Shown here: positions 46,674 through 53,932 of the stretch, piece by piece
Position numbering within the stretch: position 1 is the stretch's first letter
Layout: each line of letters starts with the position of its first letter
Source of the DNA: Thermomonas sp.
GTDB lineage: Bacteria; Pseudomonadota; Gammaproteobacteria; Xanthomonadales; Xanthomonadaceae
DNA: 64,000 nt
Reading direction: 5' to 3'
Assembly (NCBI GenBank): GCA_020692565.1
Contig: JAIMKJ010000008.1
Location: forward strand, 1 to 64,000
Made by a program: the position numbers and the translations under genes
The notes under the pieces: model-generated
The model's input: the letters and a program-made list of their open reading frames with translations, nothing else
What the model was told of the DNA's origin: nothing
Databases searched by the model: none

Positions 46674-47048
46674 ATGGCAACCCCGCGTCCGACCACCATC
46701 GACGAGTACATCCGCGCCGCCCCCGCCGCCGGCCAGCTGCACCTGCGCGCGCTGCACGCCATCCTCAAGCGCGCCGCGCCGAAGGCCGAGGAAACCATCA
46801 AATGGGGAAATCCGTTCTTCGTCGAACCGCGGTTCGTGTACGCGTTCTCCGCGCACAAGGCGCATCTGAGCTTTGCTCCGCCTGCTGACACGCTGCGGCA
46901 TTTCCGCGAGGAACTGGAGGCGCATGACACGACGGCGCATATGTTGCGGGTTCGGTATGACCAGCCGTTGCCGGAGGAGCTGATCCGGAGGATGGCGGAG
47001 TACAGTGTCAAGGTTGTGAGTGAGCGGGAGGGGGAGGGGTTTTGGTAG
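46674..47048 (+). CDS. DUF1801 domain protein
   Basis: 124 residues from ATG 46674. The core is 'LHLRALHAILKRAAPKAEETIKWGNPFFVEPRFVYAFSAHKAHLSFAPP', diverged from but related to the neighbour read in the other direction. Function unknown. Confidence 0.85.
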   Translation: MATPRPTTIDEYIRAAPAAGQLHLRALHAILKRAAPKAEETIKWGNPFFVEPRFVYAFSAHKAHLSFAPPADTLRHFREELEAHDTTAHMLRVRYDQPLPEELIRRMAEYSVKVVSEREGEGFW

Positions 47049-47108
47049 CGTGTCTCTTCGAGATCCTTTGGCTTAGTTGAGCGTTCGAATCGAAGCAAAC
47101 CTTGGTAG

Positions 47109-47135
47109 GGCGGAACCGCCGAAGGCGATTCCGCC
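47109..47135. repeat. 27-base palindromic repeat, copy 1
   Basis: An imperfect palindrome (GGCGGAACCGCC...TTCCGCC). Its exact reverse complement occurs at 60644-60670. A second, looser palindrome (GGAATCCGC...GCGGGTTCC) follows at about 47162-47185. This repeat field borders the AT-rich ABC-3C genes on the left. Confidence 0.75.
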
Positions 47136-47344
47136 GCTTTGCTGCAGGTCGGGGATCATCACGGAATCCGCTAAGCGGGTTCCGCCATGCCAGTTACGCA
47201 TTAAGGTCTTGTGCCCAATGCGGACTGTCTATCTTTTTTCTGAAAAAGTAGATTCCGACTTCGGTTTCTGTACCTTCCTGCTCACTAATCGGCTAGGCTG
47301 ACTCATCAGTGCTGTCGGGACAACGTCTAGGGAGTAGGCATTCG

Positions 47345-48106
47345 ATGGGTAGCAAGCGATCCGGCTTCACTGCAGCAGAAGAACTCGCCTTCACTACGGA
47401 GGTCGACGGCAATTGCCCAAAGTGTGGAATTCCTCTGTTCTTCCCTAAGCGAGGAAAGAAACTAAAGCAGTACGAGATTGCCCATATCTACCCTCTTAAT
47501 GCCAAGCCAGAAGAGGTTCTTGAGCTTCAGAACGAAGAGCGCCTCAGCACGGACTTGAACGCCCCTGAGAACCTCATTGCGCTATGCGTTGGATGCCACA
47601 CCCAGCTCGATAAGCTGCGAACCGCAGAAGAATATTGTGAATTGGTGGCATTAAAGAGAGCCCTTCTCCAGCGGGCCGAGCAGCAGGAGATTCAGAGGCA
47701 ATATCACCTGCAAGAAGATATCTGGCAGGTAATAAATGGATTGGACTCTATCGCAATTCCACTAACGGGAGTTGCTTTGAACTACGACCCGAAAAAAGTT
47801 GACGAGAAGCTTGATGCGACTATGCCGCTTCCCACGAAGAACAAGATCAAACACAACGTCTCGGACTATTACCAGTACGTGCGAACGCGATTCGAGGAAC
47901 TAGAACGCGAAAACCCTAATCTCTCCGAATTGATCTCGCTCCAAGTAAAGACGTATTACGTTAAACAAAAGGCCATGTCGTTGTCGCAGCATTTGATATT
48001 CATAAATGTTGTTAATTGGTTTGTCTTCAAGACTAGGCCAAAGACGATTGAGGCTGCAGAGATAGTGGCGTCATATTTCGTGCAGAGCTGCGAGGTTTTT
48101 GAATGA
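47345..48106 (+). CDS. ABC-3C system effector: HNH-type nuclease with C-terminal domain
   Basis: 253 residues from ATG 47345. The N-terminal ~95 residues form a zinc-finger HNH domain: 'CPKCGIPLFFP', 'YEIAHIYPLN', then 'ENLIALCVGCHTQLDK' (CxxC...H...N...CxxCH). The remaining ~150 residues are helical and resemble the C-terminal adaptor of ABC-three-component systems. Such systems are predicted antiviral: the ATPase is thought to unleash the effector. Codon use is AT-richer than the surroundings. The stop overlaps the next start by four bases (ATGA). Confidence 0.8.
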   Translation: MGSKRSGFTAAEELAFTTEVDGNCPKCGIPLFFPKRGKKLKQYEIAHIYPLNAKPEEVLELQNEERLSTDLNAPENLIALCVGCHTQLDKLRTAEEYCELVALKRALLQRAEQQEIQRQYHLQEDIWQVINGLDSIAIPLTGVALNYDPKKVDEKLDATMPLPTKNKIKHNVSDYYQYVRTRFEELERENPNLSELISLQVKTYYVKQKAMSLSQHLIFINVVNWFVFKTRPKTIEAAEIVASYFVQSCEVFE

Positions 48107-48327
48107 TTACGCCAAATAAGGTGGTGCCCTTGGCCAAGTCGGCACTTGGGTTGACGCGATTTCTGCTCGATGAAGCACCAGAATCCGAGTCAATTTCTGA
48201 ACTGCAAGAACGTACATCCAGGCACTTTGAAAGCATTGATCAATTCATTTTGACGATTGACCTACTATTCGTATTGGGTCGTATAAATGTGGATTTTGAA
48301 ACTGGGAAAATCTCAAATGTTGCTTGA
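48103..48327 (+). CDS. ABC-3C middle component
   Basis: 74 residues starting in the ATGA overlap. The small winged-helix pattern ('LLDEAPESESISELQERTSRHFESIDQFILTIDLLFVLGRINVDFETGKISNV') is typical of middle components that link effector and ATPase. It overlaps the ATPase gene by 11 bases from the preferred start. Confidence 0.75.
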   Translation: MITPNKVVPLAKSALGLTRFLLDEAPESESISELQERTSRHFESIDQFILTIDLLFVLGRINVDFETGKISNVA

Positions 48328-49930
48328 GATTCGGACGGACGTATTTCGCAAAGGGCCGGTCAAATTTCATGAAGGGCTCAACGTCGTCATGGGTGACGAG
48401 AACGCTACGAACTCTATCGGCAAGTCTACATTGCTGATGATCATTGATTTCGCGTTCGGCGGTGGCTCACTGCTTGAGTACAACAAGGACCTAGTTGACG
48501 AGCTTGAACATCACTACTACTTCTTTACTTTTTGCTTTGGAGGCGAGACTTTCTATTTTAGACGTGGAACTAATGATCCCGACTTGGTTTATCAATGTCT
48601 CGACAATTTCACTCCCGAGAATGCGATGGGCATAGAGGAATATCGAACAGTTCTGAAGGTAGCATACGCTCTCGATTTGGATGATATTTCTTTTAGGTCG
48701 CTTGTTGGGCTTTACATGCGCATTTGGGGGAAGGAAAACAATGATGTCCATCGGCCTTTGCATGTTGTCAAGAATCTACCCGCATCGGAATGCGTCAACA
48801 ACTTAATCAAGACGTTTGATAAATACAGTGAGATTCGAGCGTTGATCGAGGAGCTTGCTAGAAAGGAGGGTGAACATACTTCCCTCAAAAGAGCCTTCAA
48901 AAATCGAATAGTTCCGAAGATCGGCAAAAGACAGCATCAGGCTAACGCTGAGCGAATCGTTCAGATGGAGCATGAAATTGAAGAAATAAAGATCAGTCTG
49001 GCTAAGTTCGCCACCAATATTGGCGAACTTGTAAATCGAGAAGTCCTTGAGTTAAAAGTTCAAAAAGATAGGCTGTTGGAAAGCAAGCTATTCGTCGAAA
49101 GCAAGCTGGTTCGCATCCGAGCCAACTTGCAGAATAATAGGCACATAAAGAGTAAGCATTTCGACGGGGTAAGAAACTTTTTCCCGGAGGTAAACGAGGA
49201 TCGCTTGGCGGAGGTCGAGGAGTTTCATAGCAAGCTTGTCGGCCTGCTTCGGTCTGAGTTGAAGTCCTCCGAAAGCGAATTGCAAGCACAGCTTGAGCGA
49301 CTGGTGGCCGAAATTTCAGAAACTGATTTTCGAATTGGACAAATTCTTAAAACTGTTGATCAACCTACTATTGTCGTTGACCGCGTCTACAACCTCGCAA
49401 ACAGCCTGAACGTCGCGAGAAATGAGAACCAACTATTCGACACAGCAGAAAAATTCAAAGAGGAAGTGAAGGATCTAAAAGGTCGTCTTTCGTCTGGAAA
49501 GGAGAAGGTTCTCAACTTAGTGCAGCAGCAAATCAATGACGAACTGCGTCGGATAGTGACCCTTGTTTATGGGGTTGATCGCAAGAGCCCAAGACTCGAG
49601 CTTCGTGAGAATAACTATTCCTACGAAGTCTACGAAGATACGGGCACTGGCACCGCCTACGCTGCCTTGATAGCACTTGATATAGCGGTTTTTCTATTGA
49701 CAAAACTCCCTGCGATAGCGCACGACTCATTTCTATATAAGAATATAGAGAACGACTCGGTTGCTCGGCTTTTCAAGCTTTACGTCACAACAACGAAGCA
49801 ATCGTTTGTAGCCATAGACGAGATCGAAAAATATGGTGAAGAGACAATTCTGTTACTGCAATCAAAGTGTGTTCTGCAACTTAGTAACGATGAAGTCTTA
49901 TTCATTAAAGACTGGCGTAAGAAAAAGTAG
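48317..49930 (+). CDS. ABC-3C ATPase (DUF2326/RecN-like)
   Basis: 537 residues from ATG 48317 (ATG 48287 in frame is also possible). Walker A is 'MGDENATNSIGKSTLL' near residue 35, with the extra residues before GKST typical of the DUF2326/ABC-3C group. A long coiled coil spans about 190-400 ('EIRALIEELARKEGEH', 'LKSSESELQAQLERLVAEISETD'). The C-terminal ABC half contains 'TGTGTAYAALIALDIAVFLL', 'AIAHDSFLYKNIEND' and a Walker-B-like 'SFVAIDEIEKYGEET'. SMC/RecN-like architecture. Third gene of the unit and clearly AT-rich, consistent with transfer. Confidence 0.85.
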   Translation: MLLEIRTDVFRKGPVKFHEGLNVVMGDENATNSIGKSTLLMIIDFAFGGGSLLEYNKDLVDELEHHYYFFTFCFGGETFYFRRGTNDPDLVYQCLDNFTPENAMGIEEYRTVLKVAYALDLDDISFRSLVGLYMRIWGKENNDVHRPLHVVKNLPASECVNNLIKTFDKYSEIRALIEELARKEGEHTSLKRAFKNRIVPKIGKRQHQANAERIVQMEHEIEEIKISLAKFATNIGELVNREVLELKVQKDRLLESKLFVESKLVRIRANLQNNRHIKSKHFDGVRNFFPEVNEDRLAEVEEFHSKLVGLLRSELKSSESELQAQLERLVAEISETDFRIGQILKTVDQPTIVVDRVYNLANSLNVARNENQLFDTAEKFKEEVKDLKGRLSSGKEKVLNLVQQQINDELRRIVTLVYGVDRKSPRLELRENNYSYEVYEDTGTGTAYAALIALDIAVFLLTKLPAIAHDSFLYKNIENDSVARLFKLYVTTTKQSFVAIDEIEKYGEETILLLQSKCVLQLSNDEVLFIKDWRKKK

Positions 49931-49962
49931 GATATGAGTAACGTGTGGCTCATAGCTCATAC

Positions 49963-50117
49963 GGTGGGGTAAGCGCAGCGCAACCCCACCACAAACGACG
50001 CCGCGAACTTCACCTTGGCCGGCGATATCATCGGCTGTCCATGAAACGGCCGACTTCGTTCGATTCGTATCGCTGCGGATATGGCGGGATGGTGGGGTGC
50101 GCTGCGCTTACCCCACC
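49963..50117. repeat. Palindromic element with 28-base inverted ends
   Basis: 49963-49990 (GGTGGGGTAAGCGCAGCGCA...) and 50091-50117 are inverted copies of each other (27 of 28 bases), and each arm is itself palindromic. About 100 bases lie between them. This looks like a REP doublet (REPIN) or tiny MITE without coding capacity. It borders the ABC-3C genes on the right and touches the stop codon of the next gene. Confidence 0.75.
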
Positions 50118-51251
50118 CTACGGCTTCCCGACAAAATCGTCGAAGGTTTTTTTGGTGCCCAGCGGCATCAGCGTCTGCGCCACGATGCCGGTGGGGACGG
50201 TTTCGAGTTTCATCACGCCGTATTCGTCGGGCCAGGTATTCGCGGGCGGGCGTTTGAAGGTGCCCATCAGCATGTCGACCAGCGGTAGGTGGATGGCGTA
50301 GTTCACGTCCATGTAGTCGGCGTGTCGCGCGTGGTGCCAGTGGTGGTAGCGCGGCGTCACCAGCACGTATTCCAGCCAGCCGAAGTTGATGCGCAGGTTG
50401 GCGTGCGCCAGCACCGCCTGCACGCCGACCAGGATGACGTAGCCGTTGATGGCCGGCGCCGAGAAGCCCAGCACCACCAGCGGCGTGAGTACCGCCGAGC
50501 GGGTCAGCAGGATTTCGATCAGGTGGATGCGCGAGCCGGCCAGCCAGTCCATGTGCCGACTGGAGTGATGCACGGCGTGGAAGCGCCAGAGGAACGGCAC
50601 GTTGTGATAGATCCGGTGCAGCCCGGCCTGGAAGACGTCGGCGACGAACACCGCGAGGATGAACTGCAGCCAGATCGGCCAGGACTGGATCGTGGCTTTC
50701 ACGGTGTCGCTGGCGATCAACGCATCCATCGTCGTGGTGGATGCGGTGACCGCGATCAGGATGAACTGCACCAGGATGTGGCCGACGAAGTAATAGGCGA
50801 GGTCGGTGCGCCACTCGGGGCGCAGCGGCGACTGGTTGCGCACGTGCAGCATGCGTTCGATCGGCACGAACACGATGGTCGAGAAGAACAGCGACATCAC
50901 GAACCAGTCGAGACCCAGCGAGTAGGGCGTGGATTCGATCTCATTGAAGTGGACGGTGGCGCCGCCCAGGAGTACCGCCAGCGCCGCCGAGATCACCCCG
51001 GTCAGCGCGATGCGCCGGTTGCGGTTGCGCAGGATCGCGAGTGTGCCCATCGCGAACGCCGCGATCAGGCCGATCAGCAACAGATTGCGCGCCAGGGTTT
51101 CCGAATACGTGGCGCGGAATTCCTTGCTGGTCAGCAGTTCCGGGAAGTGGAAACACAGCACGCCCATCAGCGACAGGATGCCCAGCCCGGCCGACATGTG
51201 CGCCATCCACGAGCGCGCCGGGTTCGGGGCGACGGTGTCTTGGTAGGTCAT
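50118..51251 (-). CDS. Sterol desaturase/fatty acid hydroxylase superfamily protein, long form
   Basis: 377 residues. Extra N-terminal helices (about 15-145) precede the catalytic domain, which has 'HRIYHN' (about 215), 'HAVHHSSRHMDW' (about 229) and 'HHWHHARHADY' (about 305), the di-iron histidine clusters. The end 'TFKRPPANTWPDEYGV' is common in bacterial members. Integral inner membrane; substrate unknown. Monocistronic; the downstream palindrome may end its transcript. Confidence 0.87.
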   Translation of the reverse strand: MTYQDTVAPNPARSWMAHMSAGLGILSLMGVLCFHFPELLTSKEFRATYSETLARNLLLIGLIAAFAMGTLAILRNRNRRIALTGVISAALAVLLGGATVHFNEIESTPYSLGLDWFVMSLFFSTIVFVPIERMLHVRNQSPLRPEWRTDLAYYFVGHILVQFILIAVTASTTTMDALIASDTVKATIQSWPIWLQFILAVFVADVFQAGLHRIYHNVPFLWRFHAVHHSSRHMDWLAGSRIHLIEILLTRSAVLTPLVVLGFSAPAINGYVILVGVQAVLAHANLRINFGWLEYVLVTPRYHHWHHARHADYMDVNYAIHLPLVDMLMGTFKRPPANTWPDEYGVMKLETVPTGIVAQTLMPLGTKKTFDDFVGKP

Positions 51252-51386
51252 GCCGATGTCCGGGGCCGGGTGCTGTCGGCAGTGTAGGTGCGGTGACGGC
51301 GGAGAAACAGGGGCGGCGTGATTCGAAAGCGGTGGAATCGCCCGATTCCGTCGTTCCGGCGGTTCAACAAGACGCCGCGTGCATTC

Positions 51387-51587
51387 GTAGGAGGGCCTTC
51401 AGGCCCGAGCTCCTGCCCGCGAACCCGATGATCGAAGAGCTCGGGGCTGAAGCCCCTCCTACGGAGGCACAGCCATCGGTTGCGGACATATCCGTAGCGG
51501 AATGCTTTTGTAGGAGGGCCTTCAGGCCCGAGCTCCTGTCCGCGAACCCGATGATCGAAAGAGTTCGGGGCTGAAGCCCCTCCTACG
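51387..51587. repeat. Two tandem REP doublets of the GTAGGAGGG family
   Basis: Unit 1 (51387-51463) and unit 2 (51510-51587) each start GTAGGAGGGCCTTCAGGCCC and end with the inverted GGGGCTGAAGCCCCTCCTAC. The units are nearly identical and read in the same direction. The same family closes the window at 63905-64000. Nothing else is seen between 51252 and 51589. Confidence 0.88.
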
Positions 51588-51589
51588 TA

Positions 51590-53293
51590 TCAAAAGACCC
51601 AGGTTTGCCCCGGCGCCAACGTCGCCTGTTCGCCCAGCGTCTTCTTGTCTCCGCTGAGTTGATCCACACGCTCGCCGCGCAGCGCTTCCGGAACATCCAG
51701 CGTTGCCGGTTTCGCGGGATCGAGATTGATCACCACCCACGTGTCGCGGCCTTCGCCGCGGGCTTGCAGCACCCAGACGTTCGCATCGGCGACGGGGTGG
51801 TAGTGCAGCGACTGCGGTTGCTGCAGATTCGGATTCGCGCGGCGCACCGCAAGCAGGCGCTTGTAGTGATGGTAGAGCGACGTCGGATCGGCTTGCTGTG
51901 CGGCCACGGAGACGCCCTTGCCGCGCTGCTGCTTCCAGTATTTCGACCACCACGCGCCCTGATCGCCGCGATAGCCGCGCGGCCCGCGCAGGTCGATCCA
52001 GTTGCGGTCGCTGGCGCTGAAGCCGGCGTTGGCATCGTCGGTCCACTGCATCGGCGCGCGGCGATAGCGGTCGTCGCCGGTTGCGTATTGCGACAGGCCG
52101 ATTTCTTCGCCGTAGTACAGATAGGCGGTGCCCGGCGAGGTCAGCAGCAGGCTCGCGGCGATGCGCGCCTTGGCCGCGTCGCCTTCCAGCGTGTGCATGA
52201 TCCGGTTCTGGTCGTGGTTGGTCAGGAACGGCGAGAAGTACGCCATCGGCGCGGCGGCGGCGCGCTGTTGCAGATTGGCCCACAGGCTGTCGCGCTTCCT
52301 GCCGATGTCGGTGTCGCTGAGCGTGCCGAAATCGGCGCGGCGGGTGGCGTTGGGGTTGAGGATGTCGATGACGATATTGCCGAAGTCGAAATCGAAGCCG
52401 GCGTCGAGCCCGCGGCCGTGGTTGCAGTAGCGGCCGGTGATTTCCAGTGCGGCCCACGCCTCGCCGACCAGCAGCGCGTCGGGATTGATGGCTTTGACGC
52501 GCTGCGTGAAGCCGGTCCAGTAGTCGATGGTGGCCTGCGTGTCCGCCTGCTGCGACAGTGGGCCATCCTCGATGGCGTAACGCACCGCGTCCAGGCGGAA
52601 GCCGTCAACGCCTTTCTTCAGCCAGAACGCCGCGAGCTTGTCGAGTTCGTCGACGACTTTCGGATTCTTCAGATTCACGTCGGGCTGCGAACCGCCGAAC
52701 GCGCCGTAGTAGTACGCCTTGCGCGTCGCGTTCCAGTGCCACACCGCTTCGGGATTCGGCTGGTCCGACCAGGCCTGGCCCCAGCCTTCCGGACGTTGAT
52801 CGCGCCAGACGAAATAGTCTTCATAACCCGGCTCGCTGCGCGCGGACTTGAGAAACCAGTCGTGCTGGTCGGAGATGTGATTCAGCACCAGATCGAGGAT
52901 GACCTTGATATCGCGCTTGTGCGCTTCGGCGACGAAACGCTCGAAGTCGGCCATCGTGCCGTAGTCGCGTTCGACGCTGTAGAAATCCTGGAAATCGTAG
53001 CCGTGGTACGACGGCGCTTCGAACACCGGCGTGAGCCAGATCGCATCGACGCCGAAGTCCTTCAGATAATCGAGCTTCGAGGTCATGCCGTTGAAGTCGC
53101 CGTTGCCGTCGCCGTCGGAATCCTTGAACGAGCGCGGCCAGATCTCGTAAACCGTGGCGCGATCCCACCACTGTCCGGACCCTGGTGGGAGGGTGAGCGA
53201 GCGATCGTCCGCGGCGGGCGTCCGTGCGGAGGCGTGGGTCGCGAAGGCGAGCAGCAGTACGGCCGAAAGCAGCAATGGGGGAATGGATTTCAC
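51590..53293 (-). CDS. Secreted GH13 alpha-amylase-family enzyme
   Basis: 567 residues from GTG 53293, chosen because a signal peptide starts there ('KSIPPLLLSAVLLLAFATHASA'); ATGs at 53344 and 53374 would add a non-signal-like tail, and the ribosome site at the GTG is weak. The GH13 barrel runs from 'WWDRATVYEIWPRSFKDSDGDGNGDF'; nucleophile Asp in 'GVDGFRLDAVRYA', acid/base Glu in 'LLVGEAWAA' and third Asp in 'FLTNHDQNR'. This fits subfamilies that act on short alpha-glucans (oligo-glucosidase/trehalose-synthase-like), but the linkage cannot be told. Confidence 0.9.
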   Translation of the reverse strand: MKSIPPLLLSAVLLLAFATHASARTPAADDRSLTLPPGSGQWWDRATVYEIWPRSFKDSDGDGNGDFNGMTSKLDYLKDFGVDAIWLTPVFEAPSYHGYDFQDFYSVERDYGTMADFERFVAEAHKRDIKVILDLVLNHISDQHDWFLKSARSEPGYEDYFVWRDQRPEGWGQAWSDQPNPEAVWHWNATRKAYYYGAFGGSQPDVNLKNPKVVDELDKLAAFWLKKGVDGFRLDAVRYAIEDGPLSQQADTQATIDYWTGFTQRVKAINPDALLVGEAWAALEITGRYCNHGRGLDAGFDFDFGNIVIDILNPNATRRADFGTLSDTDIGRKRDSLWANLQQRAAAAPMAYFSPFLTNHDQNRIMHTLEGDAAKARIAASLLLTSPGTAYLYYGEEIGLSQYATGDDRYRRAPMQWTDDANAGFSASDRNWIDLRGPRGYRGDQGAWWSKYWKQQRGKGVSVAAQQADPTSLYHHYKRLLAVRRANPNLQQPQSLHYHPVADANVWVLQARGEGRDTWVVINLDPAKPATLDVPEALRGERVDQLSGDKKTLGEQATLAPGQTWVF

Positions 53294-53529
53294 CGGGAAC
53301 ACTCGAAGGGCGACAGCGTCGGTGGCTGCACCTTGCCACGCCATGCGGTGGCTGTCAGCGCCGCGGGCCGCCATGAATTCGTTTGCAGCGCGCCGCGTGC
53401 GATGTTGCGGCGCGAGATGCGTTCAGCCGGCGGAGCGCGCCCTGCGCCAGCCGGTCAGGGCATGCACGTACGCATCGGGCGATTCGGCGGGGATCGATGT
53501 GCGCATCGAAGAAAGCCTGTGGGCGAATC

Positions 53530-53556
53530 AAGCCGATCCGCGGAGCGGACCGGCTT
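53530..53556 (-). terminator. Hairpin after the small secreted protein gene
   Basis: AAGCCGATCCGC / GCGGACCGGCTT, a 12-bp stem with one mismatch and a 3-base loop, 30 bases past the stop at 53587 on the minus strand. Confidence 0.55.
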
Positions 53557-53586
53557 GGGGAATCGCGTGCGGGTGCGGCCGAAGCC

Positions 53587-53820
53587 TCAGTCCGCGGCGC
53601 GATACCACATACCGTTCTCGTCGATGTAATACACGCTGGTGAACATGAGAACGCCGTTGTTGTAATGCTCCACCGTGCATCGCTGGTGGTTGATGCCGTA
53701 AGGCTCGCACGTGGTGACCGTGTGGCGTGCGAATGCCTGCGCTGCGGTGGAAGAAAGGGCCAGACCCAGGGCGAGCGCCAGCGCCGCCAACGATGCGGCA
53801 CCGATTCTGTTGATCGTCAT
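53587..53820 (-). CDS. Small secreted protein
   Basis: 77 residues from ATG 53820, which has GGAG at good spacing. Signal peptide about 1-28 ('LALALGLALSSTAAQA'); the mature ~49 residues hold one Cys pair and many Tyr/His ('CEPYGINHQRCTVEHYNNGVLMFTSVYYIDENGMWYR'). No family recognised; stands alone. Confidence 0.7.
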   Translation of the reverse strand: MTINRIGAASLAALALALGLALSSTAAQAFARHTVTTCEPYGINHQRCTVEHYNNGVLMFTSVYYIDENGMWYRAAD

Positions 53821-53932
53821 CACTATGCTCCATGCTGTTCAAGCGCTTATGCGCCGAATTCATCTATCACGGAAAGTCCTCCCGAGGCAACGCCGCAAGC
53901 CCGATGCCGATGGACGGCGTGTCGGTCGTGGC

